Below, in pieces: positions 33,108 through 41,212 of a stretch of 47,565 nucleotides of DNA. Where the stretch lies: positions 1-47,565 of IMG/VR virus record IMGVR_UViG_3300005618_000026; one strand, 5' to 3'. Under the pieces are notes generated by a model that did not search any database, was not told where the DNA came from, and saw only the letters and a list, made by a program, of their open reading frames with translations. Within the stretch, counting starts at the first letter, position 1; each line of letters begins with the position of its first letter. Made by a program: the position numbers and the translations under genes. This DNA is from a virus.

Positions 33108-34024
33108 ATATGTTATTACATACTACAGGAAAAAGAGACATTGAAGAAATAGAGTGGTGTCCAACATTAGTTAAACCTGATGAAATTATGATAAAAACTT
33201 GGGCATGTGGTGTATGTCGTAGCGATGTTGCTGCATATGCTGGATGGGAAAAACCAATGCCTTTTGGTCAACAAGGACATGAGGGGCTTGGGACTGTTAC
33301 TGCTATTGGTTCAGATATTTTAAATGTAAAAATTGGTGATTATGTTGCAACATGGTCAGATCCTGCATATTCTGATTTTTATAAAGCAAAAGTTGGTGAA
33401 TATGTAAAAGTTCCAGAATTGAAAAAGGATTATATTCTTCAACCATCAGCATGTGCGATCAATATTGCTAGAAAGTTTTTAGCACAAGCAAGATATGGAT
33501 GGCCAATTTTAATTATTGGTTCAGGATTTATGAGCTTGATTATTGGACAATACTTAAAAATACTTGGTAGAGAAGTAGTTGTGGCAGGGTCATCACATAA
33601 GTCTGAATGGGATAAAATAGGTATACCATTAACATCAGTGAATGAACTTGTTGAAAGTGGAAAGAAGTGGAAAGGTATCATTGATTTAAGTAGTAAAGCT
33701 GAAAATTTTGATTTAATCAGTAAACATCTTGGTGATGTTGAAGCAGTTATTTGTTATGCTGCAACACCATTTACTCCTGTAACTACAAATTTCTTTGATT
33801 CGTGCTGGAATTGTCATACATTCATCATGCCAAGTCCAAGAAATAAAGATTTCAATGACATGATGAGATTGACCGCAGAATTAATTTCTTTAAACAGAAT
33901 AACAGTTGGCAATTATTGGACGCAAGAATACAATAGATCATCTATGACCGAAGTTAAACAAGCATTTGAAGACGGAGTCAATCGTCCAAGTGGTTATTTA
34001 CGCGGCTACATTCGCTGGAACTAA
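33104..34024 (+). CDS. zinc-dependent alcohol dehydrogenase (MDR superfamily)
   Basis: Catalytic-domain motif ACGVCRSD (Cys35 or Cys38, Asp41) and GHEGLGTVTAIG (His59, Glu60) of medium-chain dehydrogenases, then a Rossmann fold with ILIIGSGFMSLIIGQ. At 306 residues it is short, and the four-cysteine structural zinc loop is absent. It would oxidise or reduce a sugar or alcohol using NAD(P). The start overlaps dpdA by 4 bases, so it is expressed with it; it could act on a side chain of the modified base or on the sugar donor of the next gene. Confidence 0.8.
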   Translation: MNMLLHTTGKRDIEEIEWCPTLVKPDEIMIKTWACGVCRSDVAAYAGWEKPMPFGQQGHEGLGTVTAIGSDILNVKIGDYVATWSDPAYSDFYKAKVGEYVKVPELKKDYILQPSACAINIARKFLAQARYGWPILIIGSGFMSLIIGQYLKILGREVVVAGSSHKSEWDKIGIPLTSVNELVESGKKWKGIIDLSSKAENFDLISKHLGDVEAVICYAATPFTPVTTNFFDSCWNCHTFIMPSPRNKDFNDMMRLTAELISLNRITVGNYWTQEYNRSSMTEVKQAFEDGVNRPSGYLRGYIRWN

Positions 34025-34026
34025 TT

Positions 34027-35094
34027 ATGAACGTTTATATTATGGCCCTTGAGGCAATTGAAAGTCGTTATACCTGGTATTGGGAAACAGAATTAGAAAA
34101 ACGTATTAATGAATATATTAAAAACGATATAACTCTTAATGAAAAAAATATAAAAGTAATAACTTTAAAAGGTGATGATGAAGATAATGAAGTAGTAGCT
34201 ACCCAAGGTGCATTTCTAAATTTCACAACAACAAATGCATGGAAAAATAGTCAGATGAATAAGCTAATTGGCTTATTTAAGAGTGGTGAAATAAAACCAA
34301 AAGATAAAATAATATTTCCTGATGCATGGCATCCTGGTATAATTCAAGTTAGATACATCAGTGAATTGACTAAAGTACCTGTATCAATTTATTCACTTTG
34401 GCATGCTGGTAGTTATGATTATCAAGATTTTTTAGGTAGAGAAATTCAAGATAAAAGTTGGGTAAGACACGCAGAAGCAGCATTCTTTGATGCATCTGAT
34501 TACAATTTATTTGCTACTAGATTTCATAAATCAATGTTTATGCAAACATTTAAATATAGAGTAAATAAGAATAAAGCGCATATTGTAGGATTTCCATTTC
34601 AATATATAAAAGATGTTAAGCAACCTGAAGTAATTAAAGAAAACATTATTCTGTTTCCACATAGAATAAGTTCCGAAAAACAACCACAAGTATTTAAAGA
34701 ATTGGCAAAGCGTATTCCAGAATATCAATTTATAATTTGCCAAGAAAAGAATTTATCTAAAACGCAATATGGTAATTTGCTTGCTAGATCAAAAATGGTA
34801 TTCTCTGCGAATCTACAAGAGACACTTGGTATTTCATGCTATGAAGGTGCAGTAAACGGAGCATTACCCTTCGTTCCTGATAGATTATCATATAAAGAAA
34901 TGTATCCAAAATGGTGTCAGTATGAAGGATATTTAACTGGCGGTAGTTTGGAATCACGATATTTAGATATTTTATCATTTATGGTGAAGGATATGCTCGC
35001 AAATTATGATGAACATGCAAAGAAATTGCCAAGTTTGGTGAAACGTCTAGATCGTTTCTTTACAATGGATAAAATGTTACAGGTTATATTTTAA
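34027..35094 (+). CDS. GT-B-like glycosyltransferase, 355 aa
   Basis: N-terminal residues 80-150 hold KDKIIFPDAWHPGI and VPVSIYSLWHAGSYDYQDF. The C-terminal domain shows ENIILFPHRISSEKQPQVFKELA, EYQFIICQEKN, SKMVFSANLQETLGISCYEGAVNGALPFVPD, the usual GT-B donor site with Glu-rich loop. It starts 2 bases after the dehydrogenase stop. Donor and acceptor unknown. Placement inside the folE-dpdA-QueD run makes modified DNA a reasonable acceptor; this is inference. Confidence 0.75.
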   Translation: MNVYIMALEAIESRYTWYWETELEKRINEYIKNDITLNEKNIKVITLKGDDEDNEVVATQGAFLNFTTTNAWKNSQMNKLIGLFKSGEIKPKDKIIFPDAWHPGIIQVRYISELTKVPVSIYSLWHAGSYDYQDFLGREIQDKSWVRHAEAAFFDASDYNLFATRFHKSMFMQTFKYRVNKNKAHIVGFPFQYIKDVKQPEVIKENIILFPHRISSEKQPQVFKELAKRIPEYQFIICQEKNLSKTQYGNLLARSKMVFSANLQETLGISCYEGAVNGALPFVPDRLSYKEMYPKWCQYEGYLTGGSLESRYLDILSFMVKDMLANYDEHAKKLPSLVKRLDRFFTMDKMLQVIF

Positions 35095-35098
35095 TAAT

Positions 35099-35275
35099 AT
35101 GAAAATAAAATATGATCTTTCTTATAAACATGTAGCTGGTGTTGGACCACTACCTCATATAACATTGGATTTGGATTTTACTATAGAAGAAAAACCAATC
35201 TTGATGGAAGTGTTAGAAGAAATTAAAACCGCAACAATCATTAAGAGAAAAAATGAAAATAACAGTAAAAACTAG
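35099..35275 (+). CDS. small hypothetical protein, 58 aa
   Basis: ATG at 35099 lies 4 bases after the glycosyltransferase stop and the frame runs 58 codons, overlapping the QueD-like gene by 23 bases. The product (starting MKIKYDLSYKHVAGVGPLPH, with VGPLPHITLDLDFTIEE as a beta hairpin and a basic tail) has the look of a real protein. No family known. The tight spacing supports it being translated as part of the operon. Confidence 0.5.
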   Translation: MKIKYDLSYKHVAGVGPLPHITLDLDFTIEEKPILMEVLEEIKTATIIKRKNENNSKN

Positions 35276-35606
35276 TTTCCCAGGTATTCATCGTTGGAAA
35301 GATGCTCCCGAACAAGTGGATTTTCTACGAAGTTTCCACAGACATATTTTTAACATTTCTTTTTCTCTTGAAGTGACTCATGCTGATAGAGAGCTTGAAT
35401 TCTTTGTATTAAAATCAGCAGTAGATTCATATATTGATGCTAAGTGGTCAAATTATAAAAATAACCATAATTTGAAATTTTTTGGAGATGATTCTTGTGA
35501 ATCTCTTGCGTTAGCTATAAAAACTTTTCTTGAAACTGAATACGGTTCTGGTAGAAAAGTATCTGTAAAAGTTCAAGAAGATGATGAAAATTATGGTGAA
35601 GTATGA
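35253..35606 (+). CDS. QueD / 6-pyruvoyl-tetrahydropterin synthase-like protein
   Basis: The 117 residues follow the tunnelling fold: His13 in SFPGIHRW, His29 and His31 in FHRHIF (zinc triad), RELEFFVLKSAVDSYID in place of VVDFxxLK, SCESLALAI in place of PTxENLA, and a final KVQEDDENYGEV strand. QueD makes carboxytetrahydropterin from the FolE product. The cysteine that usually precedes the HxH motif is missing (SFHRH), so chemistry may differ from host QueD. It lies in the folE-dpdA run and overlaps the next gene by 4 bases. Confidence 0.75.
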   Translation: MKITVKTSFPGIHRWKDAPEQVDFLRSFHRHIFNISFSLEVTHADRELEFFVLKSAVDSYIDAKWSNYKNNHNLKFFGDDSCESLALAIKTFLETEYGSGRKVSVKVQEDDENYGEV

Positions 35607-36061
35607 ATGAAAGTAAATTAATTACAGCCTTTGATATGGATGGCGTTATTGTATCCGATATTAATATGGATTATAATAATCCCGAGCAACTTGAAAAAAT
35701 AAAACAAATTCGTATGGTTTGTGAACCAATTTTCAGACCACATGGCACATTTGTTATCATTACCGGTCGTCCAGAAAATGAGCATGATCAGACTTGGCAA
35801 TGGCTGGAAATGTATAATGTAAAACCACAAAGAGTTTTCTTTAAACCAGAGCAATACGATTTCTCAAAACAATCAATAATTGATCATAAGGCAAGAACTA
35901 TTCGTGAGTTGAATAGAACATTATACTATGGGTATGTCACAAAATTTGTTGAAAGTGATAAAACTCAAGTTGAAGGTATTTCTAAGCAAGTTGATATTCC
36001 TGTAATTCATTTTCCAGTATTTTCAAGCAATGCGTTAGTACATGCAGGATGGTGGTACTAA
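35603..36061 (+). CDS. HAD-superfamily phosphatase
   Basis: Motif I AFDMDGVIV (nucleophile Asp11, acid-base Asp13), motif II IITGRP (Thr), then YGYVTKFVESDKTQVEGI in the region of motifs III-IV, where a Glu-Ser-Asp replaces the usual Asp pair. The 152 residues leave no large cap, as in small nucleotide or polynucleotide phosphatases. It could dephosphorylate a pathway intermediate; substrate unknown. It overlaps the QueD-like gene by 4 bases. Confidence 0.75.
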   Translation: MNESKLITAFDMDGVIVSDINMDYNNPEQLEKIKQIRMVCEPIFRPHGTFVIITGRPENEHDQTWQWLEMYNVKPQRVFFKPEQYDFSKQSIIDHKARTIRELNRTLYYGYVTKFVESDKTQVEGISKQVDIPVIHFPVFSSNALVHAGWWY

Positions 36062-36349
36062 ATGCCAAAATATACACCTGATGAACTTAATAAATTGCTT
36101 TTTAATAAAGTAAATCAAGCTATTAGTTTACATGCAATAGGTGATAATAAAAAGTCCGCAATTACATTAGCAAGTGCTGCCAGAATTCTTGATCGTTGGG
36201 ATCGTTTAGTCAAAAATCCACCAGTAAAGAAAGAAAAACATATTGAAGAAAGTGTTGTAGAAAATGATCCAGGACGACGGCAGAGAGAAGGAACTGATAA
36301 AAAAGTTCAAACTGAAACAAGCTCCGAGTCGGAAACGTCAGGATCTTGA
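36062..36349 (+). CDS. hypothetical protein, 95 aa, overlapping the nuclease gene
   Basis: Begins right after the phosphatase stop. Residues 1-50 are helical (LNKLLFNKVNQAISLHAIGD, ASAARILDRWDRLV); the last 40 residues are charged and Ser/Glu-rich. Not recognised. The last 86 bases are shared, in another frame, with the start of the 36264 gene, an unusually long overlap for this genome. Confidence 0.55.
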   Translation: MPKYTPDELNKLLFNKVNQAISLHAIGDNKKSAITLASAARILDRWDRLVKNPPVKKEKHIEESVVENDPGRRQREGTDKKVQTETSSESETSGS

Positions 36350-36911
36350 CGCTTTTTTGCATTATAAGCGTATCAGTTATGATTTTGAATTAAAATCAAC
36401 AACAGTTGGTGATGTTTCAACTGCAAGTCCAGTGACAATTGATCACATTAAAAAATGGCGTCATATACATTGGTTAATTGGAATTTATGATGAAACCACT
36501 GTTAAATTAAAACATGTTTTATATGCTAGTCCTGATATGATGACCGATTGGTTGAATGCACAAGAAGAAGATATTCAACGCGGTCTAACAATTTCACATG
36601 CGCTAGCTGGAAAAATTGATTACGACCTACTTTTTAAAATATTTGGAGAGAAACCTTTCTATACATTTGAAGAAGCTAAAAAGGTCTACAAGAAATTGTG
36701 GACTAAAAACGAATATATGTTGATGTCAGATATTCCTGGTGGATATTCATCAGAAACTATGTTGAAAATGTTCCAGGATCACAACTTATCTTATATGATA
36801 AGAGGTAGCTTCTTAAATAATCCCAAGATAACGAAAAAGTATACCGATAAGTTCATTAAAATAGATGGTGATTTTGCTAGAACACTGCGTAAAATCATTA
36901 GTCCAACGTAA
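36264..36911 (+). CDS. PD-(D/E)XK-like nuclease candidate, 215 aa
   Basis: The segment DLDAFLHYKRISYDFELKSTT has the acidic residue, then E-x-K (Glu-Leu-Lys) of PD-(D/E)XK nucleases, followed by TIDHIKKWRHIHWLIGIYD, a beta-strand and helix pattern seen in restriction-type enzymes. The rest is helical with no further motif. The start at 36264 is the first ATG before the conserved part; no good SD, so coupling to the 36062 gene is likely. Close to modification genes, it could cut unmodified host DNA; this is inference. Confidence 0.55.
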   Translation: MIQDDGREKELIKKFKLKQAPSRKRQDLDAFLHYKRISYDFELKSTTVGDVSTASPVTIDHIKKWRHIHWLIGIYDETTVKLKHVLYASPDMMTDWLNAQEEDIQRGLTISHALAGKIDYDLLFKIFGEKPFYTFEEAKKVYKKLWTKNEYMLMSDIPGGYSSETMLKMFQDHNLSYMIRGSFLNNPKITKKYTDKFIKIDGDFARTLRKIISPT

Positions 36912-36925
36912 CAAAGGGAAAATAT

Positions 36926-37354
36926 ATGTCAGAAGAAAAAGAAGATAAACCAAAAAAGATGTTCGTTATTGAGCACATTATTTGGGATGATGGCGAGGTT
37001 GATTCAACAATGTGTGAATTCCGTAAATCAAATTCTGGTAGAGGAGCTCCTAAAAAATGGAATCTAGGTCCAAAAGATTTTCATCGCCGCGTGGAAGAGT
37101 TATTGGGTGCATCAGATCAGATAAATGAAATCTTGTCACAAAATACAGGACTTGTGGATATTTCATCCGTTAGCGTTAAACAAGTTCTTCTTGATGATGT
37201 TGAAGAGGAGCCATCAACACCACAACATATAGTGGATGACGAAGAAAATAAACCACAAGAAAAACCAGCCAAAAAAGATAAAAAGTCAAAAGAAGCTAAG
37301 TCAAGTTCAGACGAAGGCTTAGATGACATCAATTTTGGTGAGTTTGACAAGTAA
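36926..37354 (+). CDS. hypothetical protein with acidic C-terminal tail, before gp43
   Basis: Residues 12-75 form a compact domain (FVIEHIIWDDGEVDSTMCEF, then RGAPKKWNLGPKDFHRRVEELL). Residues 85-125 are a Glu/Lys-rich linker, and the end DEGLDDINFGEFDK is acidic with aromatic residues, like the C-terminal tips of single-strand binding proteins that recruit partners; gp32 here ends in a similar way. No family recognised. An SD (AAGGGA) precedes it, and it is co-oriented with DNA polymerase, so a replication accessory is plausible. Confidence 0.6.
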   Translation: MSEEKEDKPKKMFVIEHIIWDDGEVDSTMCEFRKSNSGRGAPKKWNLGPKDFHRRVEELLGASDQINEILSQNTGLVDISSVSVKQVLLDDVEEEPSTPQHIVDDEENKPQEKPAKKDKKSKEAKSSSDEGLDDINFGEFDK

Positions 37355-37393
37355 TTTTCATATATAATAACACAACAAACAAACGAGTAGTCA

Positions 37394-39985
37394 ATGACCT
37401 TTTCTTCAGTATCCTTTTCACCATTCAGCACAAAAATCCATTGTTGGGAATATGATGCTCAAGGCAATAAAGTTCATATTGAAGAAAAGGCACCGTTTTA
37501 CTTCTTCATGAAAAATGATGAAGGTTCTTTTACAAGTATCTTCGGTGATAAACTCAAGAAAATTGAGTTTGAAAATTATGGTAAAATGAAAGAGACGCGT
37601 GAAATGTTTAAAGCTGCCAACAGACAGCTTTTTGAATCAGATGTTGATATTCCAAATAGATTTGTATTGGATAGATATAGCAATCAAGAAATTAAGAATA
37701 TACCAAAATATGACGTATTCTTTATTGACATTGAAGTTCACTCGGAAGAAGGTTTCCCTGATCCAGATTTAGCTGAACATCCTATTACTATTATTACGGT
37801 ATATTCAACTAAAAAAGAAAAGCTGTATGTTTTCAGTGAAAAAGATTTTGATAGATCATTCTTACCAGAAAATGCTTGGGTTAAAATATTTGATACAGAA
37901 GAGGAACTATTAAAGTCCTTTGTCGCGTTCATTAGAAAACTTCATCCTGACTTTTTAAGTGGTTGGAATAGTAGTGGTTTTGATATTCCTTATATCATAA
38001 ATCGTGCTTATAAGATAATTGGTGAAGAAGAGACGCGGAAAATGAGTCCTGTCAAATACATCAAAGAAGTTAAAAAGAAGATGCGATTTGGTAAGGAAAA
38101 GACAACATACGAAATTGCAGGTATTAACTGCATTGACTATTTAGATTTGTATCGTAAGTATCATCAAGGTGAACAAGAATCATTCAAACTTGGTTATATT
38201 GCAAAAGTTGAAATTGGTGAAACTAAGTTGGAATTTGAAGGTACTTTGCGCGATTTGTATTTGAAGAATTGGCAGCGATATGTTGAATATAACGTACAAG
38301 ACGTTATGATTTTGGTAAAAATTGACAAGCGTATTAAGTTCATGGATTTGATGATTGGTATTTGCTTGAATTGCCGTGTTCCATTTGAACAGTTTGATAA
38401 AACCACGCGCGTTTTGGATGGAGCATTCATTTCACGCCTAAGTACTGAGAATACCATTCTTCCAGATGTTCCTCCACAAGACGGTAACGATCAATATGCA
38501 GGTGCTTTCGTTCGTGATCCTGATGTTGGTATGCATGATTGGGTTGTTTCATTTGACGCAACATCTCTCTATCCATCAATTATGATTCAACATAACATTT
38601 CACCTGAAACAAAGGTAATGGTTGTACATGATCAATTTGTTCCAGATATTTTTGACGCATTAGAAGGTAAACCTGTTGATGAAGGTACATTGAATCTTTT
38701 CTGTTTTGAAAACATGAAGATGAAAGATGTTATTGCCAAAATTAAAGAAAATGAATGGACTATTGCGGCTAATGGCGCAATTTATCGTCATGATAAAAAA
38801 GGTGTTGTCGCATCATTCGTTAAAGATTGGTTTGATAAGCGTAAATATCACAAAAAGCTCATGCAAGTAGCTCAAACTGAAGAAAACGAAGATGAAGAAC
38901 AATTGCAAAAAGGTCTTCAACAAAACTATAAGATCCTGATTAACTCAGTTTATGGATATGTTGGTAGTAAGTACAGTCGCTTATATGATCGTGATAATGC
39001 ATTAGCGGTAACAATTACTGGTCAAGAAGTATTGAAGTCTGGTATGGCTGCTATTGATTTGTATTTCAAAGAGCGTTGGCCAACTACAGAGACTGGTAAG
39101 AAATTAAATGCGCAGTCAATTCCATCAACTTTGATATATGGTGACACTGACTCATTGTATTTGAATATCGGAAAGGTATTGAAGTCAATCAACTATAATT
39201 GGGAAGATGCTGCAAAGACTAAAGAATTTGTAGAAAAGAAAATAGAACCTTTGCTATTCAAGATCATCAACAATGCGATGGAAATCTTGACCATGAAACG
39301 CATGAATACCAAAGATTGCAAGATTTCATTCAAACGTGAAATGATAGCACGTAGAGCAGTATTCTTGAGCAAAAAACACTATGCTGCTTGGATCATGAAA
39401 TTGGAAGAAGAAGAAGTTAAGCCAGGTTCAAAGCATGAAATTGAAGCTAAGGGCCTTGAAATGGTTAAGTCTTCAACTCCTGAAATTATTAGAGATTTCA
39501 TGAGAAATTATATTCTCCACTTTCTAAAAACTGCTGATTTAAAAGAATCAAACAATACGATTAGCGCAATTTATGATAAATTTAAAGCAAGTGAATTCGC
39601 CAAGATTGCAAAAATCACAAACGTCAATAACATTGATGAATATACTGGATCAGATGGTAATCCAATTAAAGGTACACCAGGACACGTAAAAGCAACTATA
39701 CATTACAATAACCTTTTAATAAGAAATGGTTGTGCAAATGACTACCAAAAGATTTTTGAAGGTGATAAAGTTAAATTGGTGTACTTAAAAAATAGTAATC
39801 CATATGGTATTGATGCTATTACATTTAAGGACGTTATTCCAACAGAGTTTGGCTTGGATGGGTACGTAGATTATGATATAATGTGGGAGAAAGTATTCAT
39901 TGAACCAATCCGTCAATTCTATGATGTAATGCGTTGGGAAATGCCAGCTTTCGATAAAGAAAACATAGACGATTTATTTTGTTAA
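37394..39985 (+). CDS. gp43: DNA polymerase, family B (gp43)
   Basis: 863 residues. Proofreading exonuclease: ExoI FIDIEV (110-115), ExoII GWNSSGFDIPY, ExoIII YNVQDV. Polymerase motif A FDATSLYPSI near 386, motif B KILINSVYGYVGSKYSRLYD, motif C YGDTDSL near 582. The C-terminal ENIDDLFC is a likely sliding-clamp binding tail. All catalytic acids are present. T4 gp43 is 898 residues. It heads the run gp43-uvsX-gp41-33-59-32. Confidence 0.97.
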   Translation: MTFSSVSFSPFSTKIHCWEYDAQGNKVHIEEKAPFYFFMKNDEGSFTSIFGDKLKKIEFENYGKMKETREMFKAANRQLFESDVDIPNRFVLDRYSNQEIKNIPKYDVFFIDIEVHSEEGFPDPDLAEHPITIITVYSTKKEKLYVFSEKDFDRSFLPENAWVKIFDTEEELLKSFVAFIRKLHPDFLSGWNSSGFDIPYIINRAYKIIGEEETRKMSPVKYIKEVKKKMRFGKEKTTYEIAGINCIDYLDLYRKYHQGEQESFKLGYIAKVEIGETKLEFEGTLRDLYLKNWQRYVEYNVQDVMILVKIDKRIKFMDLMIGICLNCRVPFEQFDKTTRVLDGAFISRLSTENTILPDVPPQDGNDQYAGAFVRDPDVGMHDWVVSFDATSLYPSIMIQHNISPETKVMVVHDQFVPDIFDALEGKPVDEGTLNLFCFENMKMKDVIAKIKENEWTIAANGAIYRHDKKGVVASFVKDWFDKRKYHKKLMQVAQTEENEDEEQLQKGLQQNYKILINSVYGYVGSKYSRLYDRDNALAVTITGQEVLKSGMAAIDLYFKERWPTTETGKKLNAQSIPSTLIYGDTDSLYLNIGKVLKSINYNWEDAAKTKEFVEKKIEPLLFKIINNAMEILTMKRMNTKDCKISFKREMIARRAVFLSKKHYAAWIMKLEEEEVKPGSKHEIEAKGLEMVKSSTPEIIRDFMRNYILHFLKTADLKESNNTISAIYDKFKASEFAKIAKITNVNNIDEYTGSDGNPIKGTPGHVKATIHYNNLLIRNGCANDYQKIFEGDKVKLVYLKNSNPYGIDAITFKDVIPTEFGLDGYVDYDIMWEKVFIEPIRQFYDVMRWEMPAFDKENIDDLFC

Positions 39986-39997
39986 AGGAAAAATAAC

Positions 39998-41146
39998 ATG
40001 GCTAGAACTAAAAAACAAGTAGACGAACCTCAAGAAGTTGTTGATGTCGTCAAAACAGTAAATAAAGCAAAAGACTTTCTCAAGAAATATAACAAGAGCG
40101 CATATGCCTCAGTTCTAAGTGAAAGTAGAATCAGTAATGTAACTGATTGGATTTCATCGGGATCATTTTCATTGAATCGTGTTCTCAGTGGTTCATATAT
40201 TAAGGGATTTGCAAACAATCGCCTATATATCATTGCTGGACCATCAAGTACAGGTAAATCACTTCTTTGCGCAAGAGCTTGTAAAGAAGCCCAATCAAAG
40301 GGATACACCATCTTTTACTTTGACTCAGAAAATGCAATTGATAATGAATTTATGCAACGTTTCGGTGTAGATACTGATGCATTGATCTATATTCCAGTTA
40401 AGACAATTTCAGAATTCAGAAATACCGCAGTTCAAATGATGAAGGACTGGCGTACAGATGAAGCAACAAAAGATTCTCCTGCATTATTCTTCTGTGACTC
40501 TTTGGGTGGCATGATGGGTACTAAGGAAGCAAATGACGTTGTAGAAGATAAACACGCATCTGATATGGGACAACGTGCTAAAGAATTGCGTGCATGTGCC
40601 CGCGTTCTCACAATTGAATGTGCTCACCACATGATTCCAATGATTTGTACAAATCACACATACGAACAAGCAGCAGCAAATCCACAAGCAGCACCAACAA
40701 CAGTCATGTCAGGTGGTCAAGGATTCTTCTACGCTGGTTCAGCAATCATTTACTTGAAGAAGCGTCAAGTTAAAGAAGATGGAAAAAATGCTCTCGGTGA
40801 TACTGTTAAGACAAAGACAGGTAATATCATCATTGCAACTGCTGAAAAGAATCGTTTCGTTCCAGAAGGTACGAAAGGTGAAATCTATTGTGACTTTGAA
40901 CGTGGCATTCAAAAATGGTATGGCCTTCTTGAAGATGCTGTAAAACATGGATTCATTGAAAAGCGTTCAACACGTCTTTATGTCAAGCATTTAGACAAGA
41001 GTTTCTTTGAATCACAAATTTTCACCAAAGAAGTATTTGAACCAATTTTTGATGAACTCAATAAAAAGGTTGAAGAAGATTTGAGATTCAGTATCACAGT
41101 TGATGATACTGAAGAAGCACCAGAAGTTGACGAAACACCAGCTTGA
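39998..41146 (+). CDS. uvsX: RecA-like recombinase UvsX
   Basis: RecA-fold strand-exchange protein of 382 residues (T4: 391). Walker A GPSSTGKS (81-88), FYFDSENAID, Walker B region ALFFCDSLGGMMGT, and loop TNHTYEQAAANPQAAPTTVMSGGQG. The acidic C-terminal tail is typical. It pairs single strands with duplex for recombination-dependent replication, helped by UvsY, gp32 and gp41. It is followed by a stem that overlaps its stop codon. Confidence 0.95.
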   Translation: MARTKKQVDEPQEVVDVVKTVNKAKDFLKKYNKSAYASVLSESRISNVTDWISSGSFSLNRVLSGSYIKGFANNRLYIIAGPSSTGKSLLCARACKEAQSKGYTIFYFDSENAIDNEFMQRFGVDTDALIYIPVKTISEFRNTAVQMMKDWRTDEATKDSPALFFCDSLGGMMGTKEANDVVEDKHASDMGQRAKELRACARVLTIECAHHMIPMICTNHTYEQAAANPQAAPTTVMSGGQGFFYAGSAIIYLKKRQVKEDGKNALGDTVKTKTGNIIIATAEKNRFVPEGTKGEIYCDFERGIQKWYGLLEDAVKHGFIEKRSTRLYVKHLDKSFFESQIFTKEVFEPIFDELNKKVEEDLRFSITVDDTEEAPEVDETPA

Positions 41147-41158
41147 TTGCTGGTGTTT
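41133..41158 (+). terminator. 10-bp hairpin over the uvsX stop codon
   Basis: AAACACCAGC and GCTGGTGTTT are perfect arms with the loop TTGATT, which contains the TGA stop. The right arm ends in TTT followed by CC, so termination would be partial at best; protection of the 3' end or attenuation before gp41 also fit. Confidence 0.55.
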
Positions 41159-41212
41159 CCAACTTAAACTTATCTATTCACTGACTTTAAAATAACTAGA
41201 GACAACACCTAA

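Noticed and set aside
37344-37368. Promoter TTGACA...TATAAT before gp43
   Set aside because: Both boxes are perfect, but they are only 13 bases apart, too close for sigma-70, and TTGACA lies in the coding end of the upstream gene.
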